From positions 13,104,150 to 13,168,149 of the forward strand of contig CAMGYJ010000004.1 in assembly GCA_946122785.1 (NCBI GenBank): a stretch of 64,000 nucleotides of DNA, given 5' to 3'. Every line of letters starts with the position of its first letter. Position 1 is the first letter of the stretch. The translations under genes were made by a program, and so were the position numbers. Below are positions 11,407 to 22,308 of this stretch, piece by piece. A model generated the notes under the pieces. It was not told the DNA's origin, did no database searches, and saw only the letters and a program-made list of their open reading frames with translations. This DNA comes from Linum tenue (Eukaryota > Streptophyta > Magnoliopsida > Malpighiales > Linaceae).

Positions 11407-14400
11407 ATGGCAGGAGACGATCAATCCTCCTTCACCGGCGAGACACAAACGCCGCGGCCAAACAATGGTGGATCGGGTGGTCCAAGTCAGCTCGGTCCTG
11501 ATGTCTTTAGTCCCTTGTTCATTCACCAGTCCGATAGCACCGGACATCTTCATGTCAGCAGCCTCCTCACGCCTACCAACTACAGCGAGTGGGCTTTGGA
11601 GATGATCGACGCCCTGGTCACCAAGCACAAGCTTGGCTTCGTCGATGGCAGCACCCCACAGCCCGCTTACGATTCTCCCTTGTTCAATCAATGGCTTCGC
11701 TGCGATGCCCTCGTCAAAGGATGGCTACGCAAAGCCATGGACCCTGAGGTTCGTAGTAGCGTCATGCACGCCAAGACGTCCCGGGAGATATGGGATGATC
11801 TCCGCGATCGTTTCGGCAAAGGAAACCTTACCCGTGTCTATGAGCTGCGTAGACACGTTGGTCACCTTCAGCAAGAGAAGCAAACGGTTTCCAGCTTTTA
11901 TACCCAGCTGCGTAAAGATTGGGAGGAGATGCAATCCATCCTCCCGCCGCCGTTGTGTCAGTGCGGCCGCCGCAGTCGAGACCAGAATGAGAGCTTGCGG
12001 TTGCTGGATTTTCTTCTTGGCCTAGATGATTCTTTCGCCACCGTCCGCAGCCAGATCCTCTCCATGTCGCCGGTTCCCACTCTCCCCGAAGCTTTTCGTA
12101 TAGTTTACAACGACGAACAGCAACGCTTGCTAACTCAGACCCGCAAAGTTGCACCTGAAGCGGCTGCTTTTGCTTCCCGCAGCGACTCGGAGCGCCGTGG
12201 AAGTGACCAGCGTGATCAGCGGGCTGTTCGTGATGCTGGAACGGGCGCTCGAGATCGCCCCTATGGCGATCGTGATCGCGATCGGCCAGTTTGTTCTCAT
12301 TGCCAAAAGGTTGGCCATTCACGAGAGTCTTGCTACGAATTGATTGGGTGGCCTTCTCGTGAGAAGTCTGGCGATTGAGGAGAGCGCGGCGAGCGTGGTG
12401 CCCATCGCCGCCGAGGTCGTGATCGCGATGGCAGCAGGAGCAGGGAGCCCCGCGCATCACAAGCTGCGGCCGAGTCTTCACCTGTGCAGGGGTTCACCGC
12501 CCAACAATTGGAGCAATTAAAGCAACTTTTTGGCGGTTCCTTTGCTGGTCCAGCCGAACCTATAAGCAACATGGCTGGTATGTTTTCTTCATCTCTTGAA
12601 CCTGAGTGGTTAATCGACTCCGGCTGCAACGAACACATAAGCATGGATGATTCTATATTTTCTTCGTATGAGTCTGGTACTCCTAGCGCCCCTGTTCGTA
12701 TTCCTGATGGTACAAGTATTCCTGTTAAGCGTATTGGTTCTGTTCAGCTTGATACAGGTCTTCGGTTGGGGCGTGTGCTCCATGTTCCAGAATTTCGCTG
12801 CAACTTATTGTCTGTCAGTCGTCTGTGCCAAGAGCATCATGTGGCTTTAATCTTTTTGGGTGATTTTTGCGTCATACAGGACTTAGACTCGAAGAACGTG
12901 ATTGGGAAGGGGGAACTACGTGAAGGTCTTTATTATCTTCGTCTATTTGGGTGTCGGCAGGCTCGTGCGCATGCGGTTGTCAAGAATGGTGCTCTTTCTG
13001 AGGGACTTTGGCATGCGCGCCTTGGCCACCCTTCGCCAGCAAAGATGGAACTTCTCAGTCGCACTATTCAGTTTTCTCCTTCGTCACATAAACTTTGTCA
13101 TCCCTGTTCTCGGGCTAAGCAAACTCGTACCCCTTTCCCTGTTAGTTCAGTTCGCACGACTGCTTGTTTTGAACTTTTGCACATGGATATTTGGGGTGGT
13201 TATCAGACACCATCCTCTAGTGGTGCTCATTATTTTCTGACAATTGTTGATGATTTTAGTCGTGCAGTCTGGGTTTATCTACTTCGTTTTAAGTCAGAAG
13301 TTGGTCGGTATATACAGATGTTTTGTCAGCTTGTTTCTACTCAGTTTGGTTGCCAGGTCAAACGGATTCAGACTGACAACGGCTTGGAATTCCAAACTGC
13401 TGCTCTCCGGCACTATTATGAGGAGCATGGCATTGTTCTTCAGACCTCCTGCACCGACACACCTCAACAGAACGGTGTTGTTGAGCGGAAACATCGCCAT
13501 TTGCTCGATACAGCTCGTGCTCTTCGCTTCCAGGCCTCCTTGCCTATCCGTTTCTGGGGTGAATGCATCTTAACTGCTGCTTATTTGATCAACCGCCTGC
13601 CGACGGTTGCCACTGGGAACAAGACTCCTTACGAAGTTATCTTTGGTACGCCCTCGTCTTATGCCCATCTTCGTGTTTTTGGCTGTCTGGTTTACTGCAA
13701 AGACACCCATGCTGGGCTTGGCAAGTTCGCGGAACGGGGGAGAGCCTGTGTTTTCTTGGGTTATGCCGCTAGCCAAAAAGGCTATCGTGCTTATGATTTA
13801 TCATCGCGTAAGATCATCACCAGTCGCGACGTTGTCTTCCACGAGTCTGTTTTCCCGTTTAGTCCTGCTGCCTCCTCCGAGTATAATTGGGTTTCGCCCC
13901 AAGTCTTCTCTCGGCCTGACTTTGATGATGAGGCCGACCTTATGGATGCCGCTCCGTTGGGCTCCACTGCTGAGTCTTCGGCCCGGCCCAGCCCGCTCTC
14001 CACCGCTGCGCCTGGCCCTGTCTCTCCTGCTACCGCGGCCCGGCCCAGCCCGCTTCCATCTGCTGCGCCCGGCCCAGGCTCCTCGGCTACCTCGGCCCCG
14101 CTACTCTCCTCAGCGGACAAGTCCCCGGGCCCATCAACCTCGCCCGGTATTCGGCCCGACAGCTCTCCGGCCCGAGATGTGTCTCCAGGCCCGTCGGCCT
14201 CGTCACCTGCGGAGCCCTCTCCGCCAGTTTTTGTTCCGCGTCGCAGCGACCGTCCGAAGGTCAAGCCCAAACACCTTGACATATATTATACTGGTGGTGA
14301 AGCGCATGGCGTCAGGTATCCCCTCTCTTCCCATCTCACTTATGACAAGCTCACCCCTGGCTATCAGGCTTTTGTTGCAGCCGTGGCATCCCACATCGAG

Positions 14401-16095
14401 CCTCGCACGTTCCGGGAGGCCGTCCTCGATGAGCGCTGGCGCCGTGCAATGCAAGTTGAAATCACGGCCCTCGAGAAGAATGGCACGTGGAGCCTTGTTT
14501 TTTTACCCCCTGGTAAACGCGCTATCGATTGCAAATGGGTTTACAAGATCAAATTCCTTTCGGATGGCACTATCGAGCGGTACAAGGCGCGGTTGGTCGC
14601 CAAGGGGTACACTCAAATCGAGGGCGTCGACTTTCATGACACCTTTGCCCCAGTAGCTAAACTTGTCACAGTACGGTGTTTGCTTGTTGTTGCAGTCAGT
14701 AAAGGCTGGTTTGTTCATCAGCTGGATGTGAATAACGCTTTTCTTCACGGTGATCTTGATGAAGAAGTTTATATGCGTATACCGCAGGGGTTTGCGGCCC
14801 CGGGGGAGACTCGTGTTTGTCGTCTTCATAAGTCCTTGTATGGTCTTCGTCAGGCATCTCGCAATTGGTATCACAAGTTCACTACTGCTCTTTGTGAACT
14901 CCAGTTTCGGCCCTCTCCTGCCGATCATTCTCTCTTCATCTATCACCAGGGCAGTACCTTTGTGGTTGCGCTTATCTATGTTGATGATGTTCTCCTTGCG
15001 GGCAATGATCTTGCCTTCATCAGCCGCGTCAAGTCTTTTCTACACGATCGGTTTAGTATCAAAGATCTCGGCAGCATTCGATATTTCCTGGGGATTGAGG
15101 CAGCTCGCTCTCCTCAGGGTGTTATTCTCAGTCAGCGGAAGTATGTCCTTGATATTCTCTCTGATGCAGGTGTCACTGGTTGCCGTCCTAGTGCGTTTCC
15201 TGTTGAGCAAAATCATCATCTCACCAGAGTGGATGATGCGACTCCTCTTGACGATCCCTCTGCCTATCGTCGTCTTGTTGGACGCCTCCTATACCTGACT
15301 GTGACCCGTCCAGATATCTCCTATGGGGTTAATATTCTCAGTCAGGCTGTGCATGCTCCCACCCACGCGCACATGGCTGCTGCGCATCGCATCCTTCGTT
15401 ACTTGAAGGTTTCCCCAGGTCAAGGTCTCTTTTTCCCGTCTGGTAGTGATCTTCGCCTCACTGCTTACTGTGATGCGGACTGGGGTGGCTGCGAGTCCTC
15501 CCGTCGTTCTACTACAGGGTATTTCATCAGTCTGGGTGGTGCTCCCATATCCTGGCGCACAAAGAAACAGCAGGTTGTTGCTCGGTCCTCTGCTGAGGCT
15601 GAATACCGCGCCATGGCCAGTACGGTCAGTGAGCTTATTTGGTTACGCTGGCTTCTTTCTGAGCTTGGTGCTCTGCAGTCTGGTCCCACTCCTCTTCACT
15701 GTGACAACCAGGCTGCTCTTCACATCGCTGCTAATCCAGTTTTTCACGAGCGAACGAAGCATGTTGAGATGGATTGTTACTTTGTTCGGGAGCGTGTCCA
15801 ATCACATGATATTGCTCCTCTCAAGGTCTCATCTCATCTCCAGCTTGCCGATATCTTCACCAAAGGGCTTGGTGCCGACCGGTTTCACTTTCTCCTGTCC
15901 AAGCTGGGCATTCGTGATCTTCATGCTCCATCTTGCGGGGGAGTATTGGAGGAAGCCCAGCCCGCTCCTCACAAGGCCCAGTCCTCGGCCCAAGTGGTCT
16001 CGAACCAAACCCGGCCTAGAGCCAATTGTGTAACCCTAGATGACAGATGCATAGGGTATAAGTGTATGTGTATGGCCAGCGGCCAAATCAACTGA
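11407..16095 (+). pseudogene. Copia-1 gag-pol polyprotein with a single in-frame TGA
   Basis: A frame of 1,563 codons is open from ATG 11407 to a stop inside the 3' LTR, broken only by TGA at 12376-12378 (codon 324). The gag part (codons 1-323) holds the UBN2-type capsid region and a CCHC knuckle (CSHCQKVGHSRESC). After the TGA come an Arg-rich stretch, protease (WLIDSGCNEH), integrase (zinc part around HARLGH...CHPC, catalytic D, D and E in MDIWG, QTDNG and the [10 protein letters not shown] region), a Pro/Ser-rich linker, reverse transcriptase (YVDDVLLAGN) and RNase H ([13 protein letters not shown]). The TGA sits where an Arg CGA would fit in an Arg/Gly-rich stretch, so a CpG C-to-T change is the likeliest cause; read-through is the alternative. 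Everything else looks intact. It resembles the Ale/Retrofit branch of plant Copia by RNase H pattern, which is tentative. Confidence 0.9.
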
Positions 16096-16160
16096 AATCA
16101 ATAAAAGATACACAACTGGAGAGGTGTTCCTCTCCCGTGGACTAGTCCCGTACATACGGG
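15944..16160 (+). repeat. Truncated 3' LTR of Copia-1
   Basis: Matches 11092-11308 over all 217 bases. It ends at catacggg, exactly where the Copia-2 antisense RNase H sequence begins, so 59 bp of LTR are missing along with any TSD. Confidence 0.92.
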
Positions 16161-18216
16161 TGAACTGCTCAGCGCCAAGACCTTTTGTGAAAACATCTGC
16201 TAGTTGGTGAGTGGTCGGGATCTTTCGAGGCTCTATCTCAGCACTAGCAACTCGTTCACGGACAAAGTAACAGTCCATCTCCACATGCTTTGTTCTTTCA
16301 TGGAAGACTGGGTTAGCCGCTATGTGTAGGGCCGCCTGATTGTCACAATACAAGGGGGTGGCAGTACGCACTGGGACTTGTAAGTCACGCATCAGCCACC
16401 TCAGCCAAACCACCTCACTGACGGCATTCGCCATGGCTCGGTATTCTGCTTCTGCAGAAGAACGCGCGACCACTCCTGTTTCTTTGTTCTCCACGAGACA
16501 GGGCTGTTCCCTATCATCATAAAATACCCCGTAGTTGATCGCCTCGTCTGCTGACATCCTGCCCAATCTGCATCACAGTATGCTGTTAAGGTAAGATCAC
16601 CATCAGCTGGGAAGAAAATACCTTTACCTGGCGCATTCTTCAGGTAGCGCAGGACGCGCTGGGCTGCATCTACATGAGCTTGGCGAGGTGAATGAACGGC
16701 CTGACTCAGAATATTAACAGCGTAGGTGAGATCGGGACGGGTAACCGTGAGGTAAAGTAATCTCCCAACCAGCCGACGATAAGACTTTGGATCGGCAGCT
16801 ACCGGTCCTTCAATGCGGGTAAGATGGTGATTCTGTTCTATCGGGAACTCACAAGGGCGAATTCCCGAACTCCTCGTATCTGCTAGGATGTCTAGGGCAT
16901 ACTTCCTTTGTGTAAGAAAGATGCCTCTTGTAGAGCGAGCCACTTCGAGTCCAAGAAAGTACTTCAACGGACCCAGATCCTTTATGCTGAACCGGCGATC
17001 GAGGAATTCTTTGACATGACTAATGAACTGCAAGTCATTCCCACCCAGGATGACGTCATCCACATATATGAGTGCTACGGTAAAACTGGCGCCTTGCTGG
17101 CGTACGAACAGGGAGTGATCAGCCCGAGAGCCACGAAAACCGATTTCTTGAATGGCCGTAGTGAACTTCTTGTGCCAATTGCGTGAAGCTTGCTTCAAGC
17201 CGTATAACGATTTGCGGAGACGACAAACCCTGGTATCCCCCGGTCTCGCAAATCCCTGAGGAACACGCATGTAAACTTCCTCATCAAGGTCACCATGGAG
17301 GAAAGCGTTGTTGACATCGAGCTGGTGAAGATGCCAACCACGCTGAGCTGCCACGGCAAGCACGCAACGAACAGTGACCAGCTTAGCAACCGGAGCGAAG
17401 GTGTCGTGAAAATCAATACCTTCAACTTGCGTGAAGCCTTTCGCCACAAGCCGAGCTTTATAACGCTCGATACTGCCATCAGGGCGATATTTGATCTTAA
17501 AAACCCACTTGGCATCGACGATGCGTTTCCCAAGAGGTGGATGACGGAGATCCCATGTCCCGTGTGCTTCGAGGGCAGAAACTTCCTTCTGCATCGCCTC
17601 ACGCCACCAAGGGTAACGGACAGCCTCCTTGAAGGAGCGGGGTACAAAATGGCGGTCAACAGCTGCCAAAAAAGCACGATAAGAAGGTGATAAACGGTGA
17701 GAGCTAACAACTTGAGACAAGGGATGAGCAGTCGAAGGACAAAAATGGGACGAGGGCAACTCGACCTCGTAGTTATCCACCAAATGTCGTGGTGGTCTTC
17801 GAACGCGATCCCCACGTCGAACTGCAAGAGGCGGATCGGGGGCAACCGAACTGGGCTCCCTATCCTGAGGTGAGCTCTCAACGGGACGAGGCTCGTCGGC
17901 ATGAGGGCTGTCGGACGACGACGAAACCGGAGAAGTTGGGGCTGAGCTGGGATCAGCGGTGTTGGTGGGAGGCGGACTGGAGGGTGGCGGCACGTCAACA
18001 TCAGGATCGACCAAGTCTGCGTCGACGGGACTGACCGTGGCTGGGTCGACGGCAGAGGACGGCGCGACCAGCTGGGCATGACGGGGAGCGGGGACCGGAG
18101 AGAGGGTCTGGAAGGGGAAATACTCCTCCTGAAACACAACGTCCCGACTAGTGAAACATCGACGACTGGCCAGCTCAAAGAGACGGTAACCTTTCTGTCC
18201 GTCCGGATAACCAAAG
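16161..18216 (-). pseudogene. Copia-2 pol fragment: end of integrase, RT, RNase H (antisense)
   Basis: Read on the minus strand the sequence starts within the integrase C-terminal part ([14 protein letters not shown]), continues through a Pro/Ser-rich linker, reverse transcriptase with YVDDVILGGND, and RNase H up to the residues near TKGLGAEQF. The RT part is open for more than 500 codons. A one-base deletion just before the [10 protein letters not shown] motif (GCAGTGG reads GAGTGG at about 16472) puts the rest of RNase H out of frame. Both ends are cut at junctions rather than at natural boundaries. Confidence 0.88.
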
Positions 18217-18595
18217 AAACAGGCAGTGGTCGCGCGTTCTTCTGCAGAAGCAGAATACCGAGCCATGGCGAATGCCGTCAGTGAGGTGGTTTGGCTGAGG
18301 TGGCTGATGCGTGACTTACAAGTCCCAGTGCGTACTGCCACCCCCTTGTATTGTGACAATCAGGCGGCCCTACACATAGCGGCTAACCCAGTCTTCCATG
18401 AAAGAACAAAGCATGTGGAGATGGACTGTTACTTTGTCCGTGAACGAGTTGCTAGTGCTGAGATAGAGCCTCGAAAGATCCCGACCACTCACCAACTAGC
18501 AGATGTTTTCACAAAAGGTCTTGGCGCTGAGCAGTTCACCCATCTCACTTCCAAGCTTGGCCTTCATGATATTCACGCCTCCGCTTGAGGAGGAG
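18217..18595 (+). pseudogene. Copia-2 RNase H fragment (sense)
   Basis: The plus strand encodes [20 protein letters not shown] through to the natural stop at 18586-18588 (HDIHASA), the C-terminal half of RNase H, followed by the purine tract gaggaggag. It is the reverse complement of 16161-16488 apart from a one-base difference. It starts abruptly at a junction with integrase sequence of the opposite strand. Confidence 0.88.
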
Positions 18596-18867
18596 TGTTG
18601 CGATTAGTGTACCTATCGGTACATTAATCATAGTTGGTGTAGTGTTTTGTACTTTACCTCATAACCCTAGGCTCTAGTTGTTTGGGTACGAGGTATAAAT
18701 ACCTAGCCATGATGTTGGGCAGCTGTGTGTACGTGTGTAACCAGAAAACTCATAGTGAAGTTTTCCTTGAGAGCAGTAAGCTCTCCGTGGAGTAGTCCCG
18801 TTCACGTTGAACGGGGAAACCACGTTAAATCCTCGTGTTCGTTTATTTCCGCGTTTGGTTTTCTACA
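18596..18867 (+). repeat. Copia-2 LTR (single copy)
   Basis: Begins TGTTGCGATTAG after a purine tract and ends TTTTCTACA, the standard TG...CA layout, 272 bp. A TATA-like tataaat lies at 18694-18700. Its 3' part (ccgtggagtagtcccgtt...aaccacgttaaatc) resembles the Copia-1 LTR, which shows the two families are related. Instead of a primer site it is followed by gag sequence in the opposite orientation. No partner LTR is present. Confidence 0.82.
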
Positions 18868-19683
18868 GGCCAGCCAATTAAGTCAAAGCAACGTTCCCTT
18901 GTGTGCCCTTGCTTCCCACAGTGACTGCATTTGGGCTTCTCACTAGCAGCGCCGCTAGAGCCCTTCTCACTGGCGCCACCGGAAACATGCCCCGGGTCAT
19001 CACGAGTGAAGAAGGCCGCGGCTTCGGGAGCAGGGCGATTACCAGCAGCTATGCGACGTTGGCGGTAATCATTAGAAACCAGCTGGTAAGCCTCGGACAG
19101 CTTGGGCATAACCGGCATGGAAAGAACTTGGGTTTTAACCGTCGAGAAAGACTCGTCCAAACCCATGAGAAAATCATAGAGGCGGAATTGCTCTTCTCGT
19201 TCCTGATTTTTCTTAGAGTACCCACATGTACATGACCCGCAAGTGCAAACATGCAGCGGCGCCATGGTTTGGAACTCCTCCCATAGCGCACGCATCTGGG
19301 TGTAGAACTCAGACACCGACAGCTTTTCTTGAGACAAGCGACTGATGTCGCGACGAACTTCATAGACCCGGGGATGACTACCTTGCTCGAAGCGCTCCTT
19401 CAGGTCAAGCCAAACTTCCCGGGCGGTCTTGGCGTGCCGCATCCCACGGCGAACTTGTTTGTCTATGGTGGAGGTTAACCACCCTTTAACCATAGCATCA
19501 GCACGACGGAAAGCTTGCAACTTCCCCGGATCGGTGGGATCCGTGAGCGAGCCATCCACGAACCCTAGCTTGTTCTTCGCTAGGAGAGACGTGGTCATCT
19601 CGTAAACCCAATCCGCATAGTTGGTCTCGGTCAGAAGATCGCCAACGTATAATTGGTTTGGGTTGGCGCTGAGCAGTTCACCC
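18868..19683 (-). pseudogene. Copia-2 gag fragment (antisense)
   Basis: On the minus strand this encodes most of gag, from NPNQLYVGDLLTETNYADWV through the capsid-like UBN2 region to a CCHC knuckle (CSHCGKQGHTRERC) and DLIGWP, where it is cut at the end of the LTR. The apparent N-terminus MGELLSAN comes from a 24-bp patch at about 19660-19683 that is identical to RNase H sequence at about 18525-18548, not from natural gag. Confidence 0.85.
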
Positions 19684-19783
19684 ATCAGAGCTGTGAAAAG
19701 ATCCTTGCTTCCGCGACGTCGTCATGAGCACGGATTCTGCTGTTGTGAGCTCGGCCGTTGGCTCCGGCACGAGCTCGGAAGTC
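19684..19783 (+). pseudogene. Copia-2 primer-site remnant, leader and gag start (sense)
   Basis: The sequence atcagagctgtgaaaag retains the 3' part of the usual TGGTATCAGAGC primer site and a leader like that of Copia-1. An ATG at 19723 opens a frame of about 20 codons (MSTDSAVVSSAVGSGT and on) that is cut at 19783 by the Copia-3 LTR. Confidence 0.65.
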
Positions 19784-20780
19784 GTTGGGTGAGTCGAGCG
19801 CGAGACTCAGAGACCTTTCTTCCTCCTCTCTCGATCAATCTGTTTCCTGCGAAACCCTAATCTCGATTTTGACTGAATCAAGTGAAAGAAATTGAGATAC
19901 ACAAAAATTGAATCGACAATAAGAGGAAGGGACTTCTCTGTTGGAGTTTCCAATCCGACGACGTGTAGGCAAGTGGTCTTGCTAACAGGCTGGGCCGAAA
20001 CTTAAAGAGTTGGGCTGTTAACCCAGACGCTACTCAATTCACACTGAAGGATGTTGGGCTGTCAACCCAGACGCGGCCCAAATCGCACTGATGAGCCTCT
20101 GCGTTTTGACAGACACAATTCCTTTTTCCTTGACTTGACTTTATCGATTAACCACCTGTCTTTCTCAAAATTCACAAGCACCCGAGATCAAGAACATCAA
20201 CTAAAACTGGAAAATAGAAATTGCAGAACAGAAAGCATAGAACCAGACACGCTATTTTTACGTGGTATCCGGTGTTAGGTAAATGATGATCCTAACACCG
20301 ACTAATCCACGGTCGAAGGATCTCTGTTTCGAGACCTTCGACGTTGCACTAAGACTTGAGTTTCAGTTACAATGTTTCACCACCGATCTCACAGTAACTC
20401 CCCGTCACCAGATCAGAGTCGCACTTTGAGACGTCAGCTCCCCGCCAAAGTCTCACCCAGACTATCAACAACACTTTCCCAGCTATCACCCTCCGACAGC
20501 TCCACTCCTTTTTCTCTCAAAATACAGACTATCTCCCTGACTCTGTTTTTGATTAATGATTCTGAAAAAGGGTGCTCTCACTATTCTACAACCCTCTAAC
20601 TTATACCAATCCTCTTAGCCGTTAGTCAATCCCGACTCTTGAGGCTTTGATTTGCTTCTGATTGATTCATGGATTGATCTCGTTTGATTGAAGGATCTTT
20701 CCCAATTTGCTTGCGAGGCAGAGTTTCCTTCTTTGGCCATTTCCTGTAGATTCTGATAATTGACAAGCTTCCCTGCAACA
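19784..20780 (-). repeat. 3' LTR of Copia-3
   Basis: About 1 kb, matching 27091-28085 without gaps. Its inner end (minus-strand start TGTTGCAGGG) follows the purine tract AGCTTAGGGGGAGAT. Its outer end reads CCCAAC and then Copia-2 sequence, lacking the final A that the other LTR has. Confidence 0.9.
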
Positions 20781-21044
20781 ATCTCCCCCTAAGCTTGTCA
20801 ATGGCTCAATCCAGCAACCTGCACACACTTAGCAAACTGTTGGTGTAGCCTGTCCAAAGAAAAACTGTTGTTGCATAAAGGCATTTTTATTCATATCACT
20901 AGTCGACACATCAACTGTGCTTTCTTTATTCAATCGTCATAAACGACACACGCAACAATAGCTCAATCAAACAAACAACCACTACTACCAACTCAAAAAT
21001 GCAACAAAAGCAGAGATGAATCCCTTAGCTAAACACTACTCGTC

Positions 21045-22186
21045 TTAAAAGGGGTATTTTGGAGGGGATGCATAACGAGACACCTTGTCCTCATCATCTG
21101 AGTTTGTGTCTGGGCTTATTGGATCACTGATTTGGTTTGTTTCATACACAAACTTGGGCAGCATCAGATCTTGTTCAATCAACAGCCTCCTCTTTGGGCC
21201 ACTTCGAGAAATGGCATCCTTTCTAAATGCAGCAGCAGCAGCATTAGCAAGCGAGGAAGTGGCAGCCAATTGCAACTGAGGGAGCTGGTTGCTGCTCACT
21301 CCCCCTGAGCCAGTGACTGGCTTACGGGGTCCAACCATGGCATCGAGACGCTCAAGGACATGTTGGGGACGCAGATCGTCCAGAACATCACAGACAGTGA
21401 CTTTGTCACGTAAATCAATACCCAGGCGATGCAGAAGCTGAGTAATCTGAGGACCAAAGGGCAGTGGGCCACCAAAGTAGCCGAGTCCAAACTTAATCAT
21501 GTGATGAAACATGAGTGAGGCATAGCTAACTTGACGACCAGCACGCGCATTGGATAATATCCAGAGATCAGCAGAATGCAGAAGATCAGTGCTGGCAAGT
21601 TCTCGTGGCAAGAACCAACGAGAAATATAGAGAACAGGACCTTGAGATCGTCTGGCAGCCTGCCAGCTGCAAGCTGTGATGGAAACCAACGCCCAATATC
21701 ATGAGCCAGCGAACGGAGGACCTCGTCAAAACGGAAGCCGAATTGAAAGAACTCTCCTTCTGTACCAGCTTGATAGCCAGAATGAGGGAGGTGGAGGACT
21801 GAGGCCAAGATAGCAGGCGTGACCTTGATTTCATAGTCATAGACCAGAGTAGTGAAGAAGGTTGGGTCACTGCCAGGACCACAACGGAGATTCACATAAA
21901 AGAGTCGCACAGCCTCAGGACATTGGCTAAAACGCAAGTTTTCAACCAAGGAATTCCACCCTAATCGGTGAAGATAGGCAGGGATGTTCATCCCATATTT
22001 GGTGAAGGTGGAGGGATGAATCGAAAAGGACGGATAGAGAGGATGATTGCGAAAGGTTCTGAGATACCTAGAGTAAGTCGCAGCATTGCGAAAACTCTGG
22101 TTTTTGAAAAGAACAAGAGATTGTGACTGCATATTAGGGTTCACCATCGTGGAAGTTCGGAGAGAATGGGGCTGAATGTGAGACAC
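21045..22186 (-). pseudogene. Third ORF of Copia-3 (env-like position), putative plant transposon protein domain, frameshifted
   Basis: Between pol and the 3' LTR two overlapping minus-strand frames (22186-21497 and 21689-21045) read as one protein split by a one-base shift near 21640. The joined product would be about 370 residues. The pattern in the first part (tyrosine-rich FRNHPLYPSFSIHPSTFTKY, VRLFYVNLRCG, AILASVLHLPHSG) and in the second (VLYISRWFLPREL, WILSNARAG, MFHHMIKFG) fits the domain often annotated as putative plant transposon protein. No signal peptide or membrane segment is apparent, so a true envelope role is not supported. The break near LPDDLKG suggests a recent indel in an otherwise young element. 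Confidence 0.65.
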
Positions 22187-22308
22187 AGATGAAGGATTAC
22201 TCGCAATTTATACACTCAGAGTGCACAAAATGAAGTAACTTGGAGAGAGAAATCAGGGAATGTGAGGAGTTTTGGCAAGTATTATTAAAGGCAAGAATCT
22301 TCAGGAAA

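Larger units (their letters stand above)
11092..16160 (+). mobile_element. Copia-1: young Ty1/copia retrotransposon with truncated 3' LTR
   Basis: The element runs from a 276-bp 5' LTR (11092-11367), through a primer binding site (TGGTATCAGAGCT, complementary to initiator tRNA-Met) and one long gag-pol frame, to a purine tract (gcgggggag, about 15935-15943) and a 3' LTR cut off after 217 bp. Those 217 bp are identical to the 5' LTR, so insertion was recent. The 3' end stops inside the LTR and joins directly to antisense sequence of a second Copia element. Domain order PR-INT-RT-RH identifies copia. Confidence 0.93.
16161..19783. mobile_element. Copia-2: retrotransposon rearranged into four segments of alternating orientation
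   Basis: All parts come from one Copia family related to Copia-1, but their order and strand are scrambled: integrase-RT-RNase H in antisense (16161 to about 18216), RNase H plus one LTR in sense (about 18217-18867), gag in antisense (18868 to about 19660), and primer-site remnant plus leader and gag start in sense (about 19661-19783). The sense and antisense RNase H parts form an inverted repeat of about 320 bp. Junctions show short shared sequence, as expected from template switching or self-integration of the cDNA. Confidence 0.85.

Noticed and set aside
20051..20599. Two 75-codon frames that recur identically at 27358-27906
   Set aside because: They lie in the two LTRs; identity reflects LTR duplication, not coding.
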